The translations under genes were made by a program, and so were the position numbers. DNA of 64,000 bases, taken from assembly GCF_007655005.1 (NCBI RefSeq), contig NZ_SZVW01000017.1:161195-225194 (forward strand), read 5' to 3'. This DNA comes from Streptomyces tibetensis (GTDB taxonomy: Bacteria > Actinomycetota > Actinomycetes > Streptomycetales > Streptomycetaceae). Below the pieces are notes generated by a model. That model did not search any database. It saw only the letters and a list, made by a program, of their open reading frames with translations, and was not told where the DNA came from. Each line of letters opens with the position of its first letter. The stretch's first letter is position 1. Below, piece after piece: positions 34,394 to 43,674 of this stretch.

Positions 34394-35677
34394 GTGCCCG
34401 CACTTGTGCTGCTCGGTGCTCAGTGGGGTGACGAAGGCAAGGGAAAGGCCACCGACCTTCTCGGTGGCTCCGTGGACTATGTAGTGCGCTACCAGGGCGG
34501 CAACAACGCCGGCCACACGGTGGTCGTAGGTGACCAGAAGTACGCACTGCACCTCCTCCCTTCCGGAATCCTGTCTCCCGGCTGTACGCCGGTCATCGGT
34601 AACGGCGTCGTCGTCGACCCGTCGGTCCTGCTCTCCGAGCTGAGCGGTCTGAACGAGCGTGGCGTCGACACGTCCAAGCTCCTCCTCAGCGGAAACGCGC
34701 ACATCATCACGCCGTACAACGTGACGATGGACAAGGTGACCGAGCGCTTCCTCGGCAAGCGGAAGATCGGCACGACCGGGCGCGGCATCGGCCCGACCTA
34801 CGCCGACAAGATCAACCGTGTCGGCATCCGCGTGCAGGACCTGTACGACGAGTCGATCCTCACGCAGAAGGTCGAGGCGGCTCTCGACGTCAAGAACCAG
34901 GTCCTCACCAAGCTCTTCAACCGGCGCGCGATCGCCGTGGACCAGGTGGTCGAGGAGCTGCTGGCCTACGCCGACAAGCTCGCGCCGTACGTCTGTGACA
35001 CCGTCCTGGTGCTCAACCAGGCGCTGGAGGAGGACAAGGTCGTCCTGTTCGAGGGCGGCCAGGGCACGCTCCTCGACATCGATCACGGCACGTACCCCTT
35101 CGTCACCTCGTCGAACCCGACCGCGGGCGGCGCCTGCACCGGCGCCGGCGTGGGCCCGACGAAGATCAGCCGGGTCATCGGCATCCTCAAGGCGTACACG
35201 ACCCGCGTCGGCGCCGGACCGTTTCCGACGGAGCTGTTCGACGAGGACGGCGAGGCGCTGCGCCGGATCGGCGGGGAGCGCGGTGTCACCACCGGCCGTG
35301 ACCGCCGCTGCGGCTGGTTCGACGCGGTCATCGCCCGCTACGCGACCCGCGTGAACGGCCTGACCGACTTCTTCCTCACCAAGCTCGACGTCCTCACCGG
35401 CTGGGAGCAGATCCCGGTCTGCGTGGCGTACGAGATCGACGGCAAGCGCGTCGAGGAGCTGCCCTACTCGCAGACCGACTTCCACCACGCGAAGCCGGTC
35501 TACGAGATGCTGCCGGGCTGGAACGAGGACATCTCCAAGGCGAAGTCCTTCGGTGACCTGCCGAAGAACGCCCAGGCGTACGTGAAGGCGCTGGAGGAGA
35601 TGTCCGGCGCCCCGATCTCCGCGATCGGCGTGGGCCCGGGCCGGGACGAGACGATCGAGATCAACTCGTTCCTCTGA
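34394..35677 (+). CDS. purA: Adenylosuccinate synthetase
   Basis: A 427-residue GTP-dependent enzyme forming adenylosuccinate from IMP and aspartate, the first committed step to AMP. It has the N-terminal LLGAQWGDEGKGKATD P-loop, RYQGGNNAGHT, KIGTTGRGIGPTYADK, FEGGQGTLLDIDHGTYPFVT and GVTTGRDRRCGWFD. The GTG at 34394 lies about 10 nt after GGAAGGGG. The leader of about 155 nt starts with a strong hairpin. A terminator follows at 35693-35731. Complete and full length. Confidence 0.98.
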   Translation: MPALVLLGAQWGDEGKGKATDLLGGSVDYVVRYQGGNNAGHTVVVGDQKYALHLLPSGILSPGCTPVIGNGVVVDPSVLLSELSGLNERGVDTSKLLLSGNAHIITPYNVTMDKVTERFLGKRKIGTTGRGIGPTYADKINRVGIRVQDLYDESILTQKVEAALDVKNQVLTKLFNRRAIAVDQVVEELLAYADKLAPYVCDTVLVLNQALEEDKVVLFEGGQGTLLDIDHGTYPFVTSSNPTAGGACTGAGVGPTKISRVIGILKAYTTRVGAGPFPTELFDEDGEALRRIGGERGVTTGRDRRCGWFDAVIARYATRVNGLTDFFLTKLDVLTGWEQIPVCVAYEIDGKRVEELPYSQTDFHHAKPVYEMLPGWNEDISKAKSFGDLPKNAQAYVKALEEMSGAPISAIGVGPGRDETIEINSFL

Positions 35678-35692
35678 CCGGTCCCGACGTCC

Positions 35693-35731
35693 GCGGGCCG
35701 CTCCTCGTGCACACGGGGGGCGGCCCGCTTT
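35693..35731 (+). terminator. purA terminator
   Basis: GCGGGCCGC (35693-35701) pairs with GCGGCCCGC (35720-35728), followed by TTT; the intervening 18 nt hold a smaller GTGCAC palindrome. Confidence 0.7.
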
Positions 35732-35812
35732 CTGTCGCCGGGAGAGTTCCCGGGAACGGGCATACGCTGAAGCCATACCCTCACGTGCGTCGGCCAGGAG
35801 AAGGTGAGTGCG

Positions 35813-36106
35813 ATGCGCGTACTGCTCAAGGCGTCCATGGACACGGAGAAGGCCAACGAGGCCATCCGGAACGGCACCCTGACGAAGCTGATCCAGGAGT
35901 CGATGGAACAGATCAAGCCCGAAGCCGCCTACTTCACCACCGACCACGGCAAGCGCACCGCCTACGTGGTCTTCGACATGCAGGACAGCTGGCAGATGCC
36001 GGTCATCAGCGAGCCCTTCTTCCTCCAGCTGGACGCGGAGATCTCCTATACCCCGGTGATGAACATGGAGGACGTGCAGAAGGGCCTCTCCCAGCTGGGA
36101 CGGTGA
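35813..36106 (+). CDS. Conserved small protein (DUF3303-like)
   Basis: A 97-residue soluble protein, MRVLLKASMDTEKANEAIRNG onward, with YFTTDHGKRTAYVVFDMQDS and SEPFFLQLDAEISYTPVMN, an alpha/beta pattern like dimeric ferredoxin-fold (DUF3303-type) proteins. The start at 35813 has AGGAGAAG about 10 nt upstream; GTG 35804 is too close to that site. It meets the next gene tail to tail across a 15-bp hairpin built from both stop codons. Function unknown. Confidence 0.82.
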   Translation: MRVLLKASMDTEKANEAIRNGTLTKLIQESMEQIKPEAAYFTTDHGKRTAYVVFDMQDSWQMPVISEPFFLQLDAEISYTPVMNMEDVQKGLSQLGR

Positions 36107-36118
36107 GCCGCGGGCTCA
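36104..36118. terminator. Bidirectional terminator made of two stop codons
   Basis: TGAGCC-GCG-GGCTCA is a perfect 6-bp stem that begins with the stop codon of the plus-strand gene and ends with the complement of the stop codon of the minus-strand gene, so both genes end inside one hairpin. Confidence 0.6.
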
Positions 36119-36766
36119 GCTGAAGACGATCATCGACCCCTGGGCGAGACTGCGGGTCACCGCCGCGTGCAGCCCGAGCCAGACGTGCCGTTCGCGGGCG
36201 AACGGGCTCGGGTCGTACGGGGCGGGAACGGCGGGTTCCTCCAGTTCCGTCGGGGCGAGCGGCGGCTGGGGCGCCGCCGGTGGGTTGGCCGGGTCGATCC
36301 CGATGGCCGGGGCGACCACCTCCAGCTCCCGCAGCAGGGCGTGCGAGGAGCCCAGCGGGCCGCCGCCCGCGAGGAGATCGTCGTCGGCGAGCGGCCCGGG
36401 GAAGTCGACGGGGACGTACGCGCCCGCGTGGTCGTAGTGCCAGACCAGGTGCGACTGCTGGGCCGTCGACTCGAACATCTCCAGCAACTGCTCGTAGTCG
36501 CCGCCCAGCTCGTCCACGGGCGTCACCGGCAGGCCGCACACCTGGAGCAGATAGGCGCGGCGCAGGAAGTGCAGCGCGTCGTAGTCGAAGCCCGCCACCG
36601 GGGCGACCTCGCCGGACAGTCCCGGCATGTACTGGTACACCGGCACCGGCGGCAGACCGGCCTCGGCGAGCACCTTGTTGTATTGCGCGAGTTCCTCGGC
36701 GAAGGGATTGTCCGGCGTGTGGCACAACACGTCGACGAGCGGTACCAGCCACAGGTCACAGGCCAA
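36116..36766 (-). CDS. Conserved hypothetical actinobacterial protein
   Basis: A 216-residue soluble protein starting at a TTG codon (36766) with GAGGAG 8-9 nt upstream: ACDLWLVPLVDVLCHTPDNP, then FDYDALHFLRRAYLLQVC and QQSHLVWHYDHAGAYVPVDFP. The last third is Pro-rich. I recognise it as a conserved protein in streptomycetes but can name no domain; the spacing of Asp/His residues is suggestive but not diagnostic of metal binding. No signal peptide. Confidence 0.75.
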   Translation of the reverse strand: MACDLWLVPLVDVLCHTPDNPFAEELAQYNKVLAEAGLPPVPVYQYMPGLSGEVAPVAGFDYDALHFLRRAYLLQVCGLPVTPVDELGGDYEQLLEMFESTAQQSHLVWHYDHAGAYVPVDFPGPLADDDLLAGGGPLGSSHALLRELEVVAPAIGIDPANPPAAPQPPLAPTELEEPAVPAPYDPSPFARERHVWLGLHAAVTRSLAQGSMIVFS

Positions 36767-36887
36767 AGAAGGCTCCTCGCTCAGCGCGGTCGTCGGGTAG
36801 CACGGTGGTCAAGAAGGGTAGCGGTGCGCCGCGGTCACGGCTCCCGCCGTGCATGTCCCATACCCATACGGACAGCGGCGACGCGGG

Positions 36888-37589
36888 TCATCCGGCGGCG
36901 AGCCGCTCGATCAGGGTGAGCGAGTGCGCGTTGTACGCGGCGATGATCGCCCGGGCGGCGTCGTTGTCGCGGTCGATCAGGGCGTCGACCAGCTGGGTGT
37001 GACCGGCCCACAGCTCGCCGCGCAGATCGGTGAGCCGGCGCAGGTGCTGCACCGCGCAGACCCAGGTCTGCACGCGCAGCCGGTTGAGGAAGTCGGCGAG
37101 GTAGGGATTGCCGAAGCAGGCGCCGAGCTCGCGCCAGAAGCGCAGGTCGTAGCCTATGAGGACGCTGAGATCACCGGCCGCGGCGGCCCGCTGCGCCTCC
37201 TCGCCGCGCCTGCGGACCCCGGCGACCACGGCGGCGGACCGGGGATCGTCGGGCCGCACCGCGTTCGGCCGCCCCTCGGTGAGCGCGAGGAACATGCCCT
37301 CGATGACCAGCCCGCGCGCCTCGATCATGCCGCGGAAGTCGTCGACCGAGTACTCGTGGACCCGGAAGCCGCGGTGCTGGTCGGCGTCGAGGAGCCCCTG
37401 CGCGGAGAGGTCGACGAGCGCCTCGCGCACCGGCGTCGCCGACACCCCGTACTGCTCGGCGATCTCCTTGACCGTGAACTCCTGCCCCGGCTGGAGCCGC
37501 CCGGCCAGCACCTCGTCACGAAGCGCGTCGGCGATCTGCTGTCGCAGGGTGCTGCGCGTCACGGCGCCGTTGCCGGAGCTGGCGGGCAT
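36888..37589 (-). CDS. GntR-family transcriptional regulator (FadR/FCD subgroup)
   Basis: A 233-residue regulator. The winged helix (about 15-80) contains LRDEVLAGRLQPGQEFTVKEIAEQYGVSATPVREALVDLSAQGLL; the C-terminal FCD domain (about 95-230) is helical with DLRFWRELGACFGNPYL and HTQLVDALIDRDNDAARAIIAAYNAH, including likely metal-binding Asp/His residues. The ATG at 37589 is chosen because the frame further upstream runs into the 18-bp array. It lies downstream of a class-III aminotransferase on the same strand, which it may regulate; the 1-kb array separates them. Confidence 0.92.
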   Translation of the reverse strand: MPASSGNGAVTRSTLRQQIADALRDEVLAGRLQPGQEFTVKEIAEQYGVSATPVREALVDLSAQGLLDADQHRGFRVHEYSVDDFRGMIEARGLVIEGMFLALTEGRPNAVRPDDPRSAAVVAGVRRRGEEAQRAAAAGDLSVLIGYDLRFWRELGACFGNPYLADFLNRLRVQTWVCAVQHLRRLTDLRGELWAGHTQLVDALIDRDNDAARAIIAAYNAHSLTLIERLAAG

Positions 37590-37714
37590 GGTCAGGGCGT
37601 CTCCCTCGTCGCGTTCGGGTGGCGTGCGCGTACATGGATGTCTACGAGCACGCCACCTTACGCGTTCGAATGAGGCGCGAGGATGTCGGTTACTGACGGG
37701 TTTACAGGTGTTTA

Positions 37715-38800
37715 CCGCGGGTGTCCGGTCCACCGCGGGTGTCCGGTCCACCGCGGGTGTCCGGTCCACCGCGGGTGTCCGGTCCACCGCGGGTGTCCGG
37801 TCCACCGCGGGTGTCCGGTCCACCGCGGGTGTCCGGTCCACCGCGGGTGTCCGGTCCACCGCGGGTGTCCGGTCCACCGCGGGTGTCCGGTCCACCGCGG
37901 GTGTCCGGTCCACCGCGGGTGTCCGGTCCACCGCGGGTGTCCGGTCCACCGCGGGTGTCCGGTCCACCGCGGGTGTCCGGTCCACCGCGGGTGTCCGGTC
38001 CACCGCGGGTGTCCGGTCCACCGCGGGTGTCCGGTCCACCGCGGGTGTCCGGTCCACCGCGGGTGTCCGGTCCACCGCGGGTGTCCGGTCCACCGCGGGT
38101 GTCCGGTCCACCGCGGGTGTCCGGTCCACCGCGGGTGTCCGGTCCACCGCGGGTGTCCGGTCCACCGCGGGTGTCCGGTCCACCGCGGGTGTCCGGTCCA
38201 CCGCGGGTGTCCGGTCCACCGCGGGTGTCCGGTCCACCGCGGGTGTCCGGTCCACCGCGGGTGTCCGGTCCACCGCGGGTGTCCGGTCCACCGCGGGTGT
38301 CCGGTCCACCGCGGGTGTCCGGTCCACCGCGGGTGTCCGGTCCACCGCGGGTGTCCGGTCCACCGCGGGTGTCCGGTCCACCGCGGGTGTCCGGTCCACC
38401 GCGGGTGTCCGGTCCACCGCGGGTGTCCGGTCCACCGCGGGTGTCCGGTCCACCGCGGGTGTCCGGTCCACCGCGGGTGTCCGGTCCACCGCGGGTGTCC
38501 GGTCCACCGCGGGTGTCCGGTCCACCGCGGGTGTCCGGTCCACCGCGGGTGTCCGGTCCACCGCGGGTGTCCGGTCCACCGCGGGTGTCCGGTCCACCGC
38601 GGGTGTCCGGTCCACCGCGGGTGTCCGGTCCACCGCGGGTGTCCGGTCCACCGCGGGTGTCCGGTCCACCGCGGGTGTCCGGTCCACCGCGGGTGTCCGG
38701 TCCACCGCGGGTGTCCGGTCCACCGCGGGTGCCCGGTGTCCACCGCGGGTACCTGGTGTCCACCGGCGGGTGCCCGGTCGCCACCGACGTGTGCTCGGTG
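37715..38800. repeat. 18-bp tandem array B, 56 perfect copies with degenerate edges
   Basis: Unit GTCCGGTCCACCGCGGGT repeats without a mismatch from 37723 to 38730 (1008 bp). One incomplete copy precedes it (TTTACCGCGGGT), and three or four longer degenerate copies of 20-21 bp (GCCCGGTGTCCACCGCGGGT and similar) follow to about 38800. Each unit is an imperfect dyad centred on CCGCGG. All six frames are open. It fills the space between the stop of the class-III aminotransferase and the start of the GntR gene, 134 bp from the latter. Confidence 0.98.
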
Positions 38801-38801
38801 T

Positions 38802-40157
38802 CTACCGCGTGTGCTCGTCCGCCACCGAGAGCGCCGCGTCCAGTAGCGCCAGGCCTTCCTTGAGCTCGGCCTCGCTGATGTTGCAGGGCGGCACGACGTG
38901 CGTCCGGTTCATGTTCACGAAGGGCCACAGCCCGCCCTTCTTCGCGGCGGCGGCGAAGGCGGCCATGGGGGCGTTCGCCTCACCGGCCGCGTTGTACGGC
39001 ACCAGCGGCTCCCGCGTCTCACGGTCGCGCACCAGCTCCAGCGCCCAGAACATGCCCGTGCCGCGCACCTCGCCGACGCTCGGGTGCCGCTCGGCGAGCG
39101 CCCGCAGTTCCGGCCCGACGACGTCGGCGCCCAGCCGGGCCGCGTTCTCGACGACGCCCTCCTCCGCCATGACGTTGATCGTCGCCACCGCGGCAGCGCA
39201 CGCCAGCGGGTGTCCGGAGTACGTCAGACCGCCGGGGTAGGGCCGCTTCCCGAACGTCTCCGCTATCGCCCCGGAGATCGCGACACCGCCCAGCGGCACA
39301 TAGCCGCTGTTCACGCCCTTGGCGAAGGTCAGCAGGTCGGGCGTGACGTCGAACAGGTCCGCCGCGAACCACTCGCCGGTCCGTCCGAAGCCGGCCATGA
39401 CCTCGTCCAGGACGAAGACGATCCCGTGCCGGTCGCAGATCTCCCGCACCCCGGCGAGGTAGCCGGGCGGCGGGACCATGATCCCGGCCGTGCCCGGGAT
39501 GGTCTCCAGGATGATCGCCGCGACGGTCGAGGGCCCCTCGAAGCGAATCGTCGTCTCCAGGTGCTCCAGCGCCCGCGCGCACTCCTGCTCCTCGGTCTCC
39601 GCGTAGAAGCGGGAGCGGTACAGGTAGGGCGCCCAGAAGTGCACGACCCCGGCCGAGCCGCTGTCGGAGGCCCAGCGGCGCGGGTCGCCGGTGATGTTCA
39701 CGGCCTGCTGCGTACCGCCGTGGTACGAGCGGTACGCCGAGAGCACCTTCGGGCGGCCGGTGTGCAGCCGGGCCATCCGGATCGCGTGCTCGACGGCGTC
39801 GGCGCCGCCGTTGGTGAAGAAGATCTTGTCCAGGTCGCCCGGGGTCCGCTCGGCGATCAGCCGGGCCGCCTCCGAGCGCGCCTCGATGGCGAAGGCGGGC
39901 GCGAAGGTCGTCATCTTCGCCGCCTGCTCCTGGATCGCGGCGACGATCTTCGGGTGCTGGTAGCCGACGTTCGTGTAGACGAGCCCGCTGGAGAAGTCGA
40001 GGTAGCGGCGGCCGTCGTAGTCCCAGAAGTACGACCCCTCGGCACCGGCGACGGCGAGCGGGTCGATGAGCTCCTGGGCGGACCAGGAATGGAACACGTG
40101 GTCACGGTCGGCGGCCTTGACGGCGGCGCCGGCTTCGGGGTTCGGCTGAGGGGTCAT
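38802..40157 (-). CDS. Class-III PLP aminotransferase
   Basis: A 451-residue omega-aminotransferase-type enzyme: SGLVYTNVGYQHPKIVAAI, FFTNGGADAVEHAIRMAR (PLP phosphate loop), YRSYHGGTQQA, VFVLDEVMAGFGRTGEW with the ring-binding Asp, and LLTFAKGVNSGYVPLGG with the Schiff-base Lys near 279. The family includes beta-alanine/pyruvate and GABA transaminases. The ATG at 40157 has TACGCT 7 nt upstream (leaderless). Its last residues (SVADEHTR) are coded right at the edge of array B, so its C-terminus may have been altered by repeat expansion. It is divergent from the DJ-1/MarR pair. Confidence 0.93.
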   Translation of the reverse strand: MTPQPNPEAGAAVKAADRDHVFHSWSAQELIDPLAVAGAEGSYFWDYDGRRYLDFSSGLVYTNVGYQHPKIVAAIQEQAAKMTTFAPAFAIEARSEAARLIAERTPGDLDKIFFTNGGADAVEHAIRMARLHTGRPKVLSAYRSYHGGTQQAVNITGDPRRWASDSGSAGVVHFWAPYLYRSRFYAETEEQECARALEHLETTIRFEGPSTVAAIILETIPGTAGIMVPPPGYLAGVREICDRHGIVFVLDEVMAGFGRTGEWFAADLFDVTPDLLTFAKGVNSGYVPLGGVAISGAIAETFGKRPYPGGLTYSGHPLACAAAVATINVMAEEGVVENAARLGADVVGPELRALAERHPSVGEVRGTGMFWALELVRDRETREPLVPYNAAGEANAPMAAFAAAAKKGGLWPFVNMNRTHVVPPCNISEAELKEGLALLDAALSVADEHTR

Positions 40158-40266
40158 GCGGGCGAGCGTAGGCATGGGGGGCGGGGGCGGGAAATCGGCG
40201 TCGTGTGTGAGGTCTGGGGGTTTCCGCGACAGGTTGTCGACGGGAAGGTGTCGAGCGATGGACCTC

Positions 40267-40302
40267 TTGACAATATGCTGTCTATTGGACAGCATGTTGT
40301 CA
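40267..40302 (+). promoter_or_regulatory. Promoter and palindromic operator of the DJ-1/MarR operon
   Basis: TGACAATATGCTGTC (40268-40282), loop TATTG, GACAGCATGTTGTCA (40288-40302): 14 of 15 positions match as an inverted repeat. TTGACA (40267-40272) forms a -35 box with CAGCAT 17 nt downstream, so the operator covers the whole promoter. It ends 23 nt before the DJ-1 gene start and suits autorepression by the encoded MarR protein. Confidence 0.85.
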
Positions 40303-40325
40303 TGCAGGGAAGCAGAGGAGGAGCC

Positions 40326-40931
40326 ATGAGCCGCAAGCCCGTCCATCTCGCCGTCTACGACACCCTCGCCGACTGGGAGACCGGCCACGCCACGGCCCAT
40401 CTCGCCCGCGCCGGCCACGAGATCCGCACCGTCGGCCCGTCCACGTCCCCGGTGCGGAGCATCGGCGGACTGCGCGTCCAGCCCGACCTGGCGCTCGAGG
40501 ATCTGCGCCCCGAGGACAGCGCGCTGCTGATCCTCCCGGGCGCCGACCTCTGGGACACCTCGGACGACCTCGCCCCCTTCGCCCGCACCGCCCGGGCCTT
40601 CCTCGACGCGGGCGTCCCGGTCGCCGCGATCTGCGGCGCCACCGCCGGACTCGCCCGCGAGGGCCTGCTCGACGACCGCGACCACACCGGCGCCGTCTCC
40701 TTCTACCTGGCCGCGACCGGCTACGCGGGCGGCGGACGCTACGTCGAGGCCGACGCCGTCACCGACGCCGGCCTGGTCACCGCGGGCCCCACCGAACCCG
40801 TCGCCTTCGCCCGGGAGATCCTCCGGCTGCTCGGCGTCCACGAGGGCGAGGTGCTGGACGCCTGGTACCGGCTGTTCCACGACTCCGACGCGGCGGCCTA
40901 CGGGGTGCTGGAGAAGGCCGGCGCACTGTGA
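40326..40931 (+). CDS. DJ-1/PfpI family protein
   Basis: A 201-residue class I glutamine-amidotransferase-like protein. The nucleophile elbow AAICGATAGLA puts the conserved Cys at 103, and Glu18 in YDTLADWE corresponds to the acidic partner. Members are proteases, chaperones, glyoxalases or isonitrile hydratases. GAGGAGGAG lies before the ATG. It is translationally coupled (overlapping GTGA) to a MarR regulator, and the promoter is covered by a palindrome, so it is likely induced by an electrophile or small ligand sensed by that regulator. Confidence 0.92.
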   Translation: MSRKPVHLAVYDTLADWETGHATAHLARAGHEIRTVGPSTSPVRSIGGLRVQPDLALEDLRPEDSALLILPGADLWDTSDDLAPFARTARAFLDAGVPVAAICGATAGLAREGLLDDRDHTGAVSFYLAATGYAGGGRYVEADAVTDAGLVTAGPTEPVAFAREILRLLGVHEGEVLDAWYRLFHDSDAAAYGVLEKAGAL

Positions 40932-41404
40932 GCCGCGAGCGTCAGGACCTGCTCAGCGGCAGCGCGCTCGGGGTGTTCCGGCTCAACGGCCAGTTCCTCG
41001 CCGTCGCGGAGGAACTGGCCCGGCCCGCGGGGCTCACCGCAGCCTGGTGGCAGGTGCTCGGTGCGGTCCTCGGGGAGCCGCTGCCGGTCTCCGGCATCGC
41101 CCGCGCCATGGGCATCACACGGCAGAGCGTCCAGCGCATCGCCGACCTGCTCGTCGACAAGGGGCTCGCCGAGTACCGGCCGAACCCGGCGCACCGCCGC
41201 GCCAAGCTCCTCACGCCGACGGCCCAGGGGCGTGCGGCGATCGCCCGGATCGACCCCGGGCACACGGCGTTCGCCGACCGGCTGGCCGAGGCGTTCGGTC
41301 AGGCGGAGCTGGCGGAGGCCGTGCGGGTGCTGGAACGACTGTCGACGGTGCTCGACCAGGTGGGGACGCCCGGCACACCGCCTCCGCCTGTTACGGAACC
41401 GTAG
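40928..41404 (+). CDS. MarR-family transcriptional regulator
   Basis: A 158-residue winged-helix regulator: SGSALGVFRLNGQFLAVAEELAR, then PLPVSGIARAMGITRQSVQRIADLLVDKGL (helix-turn-helix, about 52-82) and the wing EYRPNPAHRRAKLLTPTAQG. The GTG start overlaps the DJ-1 stop by 4 nt. It most likely binds the 35-bp palindrome at 40268-40302 and represses its own operon. Cys residues are absent, so direct thiol-based sensing is unlikely. Confidence 0.92.
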   Translation: MSRERQDLLSGSALGVFRLNGQFLAVAEELARPAGLTAAWWQVLGAVLGEPLPVSGIARAMGITRQSVQRIADLLVDKGLAEYRPNPAHRRAKLLTPTAQGRAAIARIDPGHTAFADRLAEAFGQAELAEAVRVLERLSTVLDQVGTPGTPPPPVTEP

Positions 41405-41483
41405 ACCGCGCCCAGGTCACCCGGCCCCCGCCCCGCACTATTCTCGGTCTGTTGCTCGCGTGTGGGGGGAAGGCGGCTGAGCG

Positions 41484-43544
<2,061 letters not shown>

Positions 43545-43674
43545 CCAACCCCCCTTGCTCACGTGTTTGTTGAACGTCGGGCGAATTCCGGCCGACGAAG
43601 ACCGGGTGGGCGCTCGTGCAGCCGTACGGTGACCGGACGATCGAATCGGCCGGGCGGCGGCGGGGGCACCCACC

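Noticed and set aside
36888..38723. A 611-residue GntR fusion protein with (VDRTPA)n at its N-terminus
   Set aside because: The frame is open only because the 18-bp unit lacks stops in any frame. The GntR domain has its own ATG at 37589, and residues between array and domain look non-coding.
43545..43674. A single transcript leader linking the kinase and PstS-like gene
   Set aside because: The 130-bp gap has neither a clear terminator nor a clear promoter, so operon structure is undecided.
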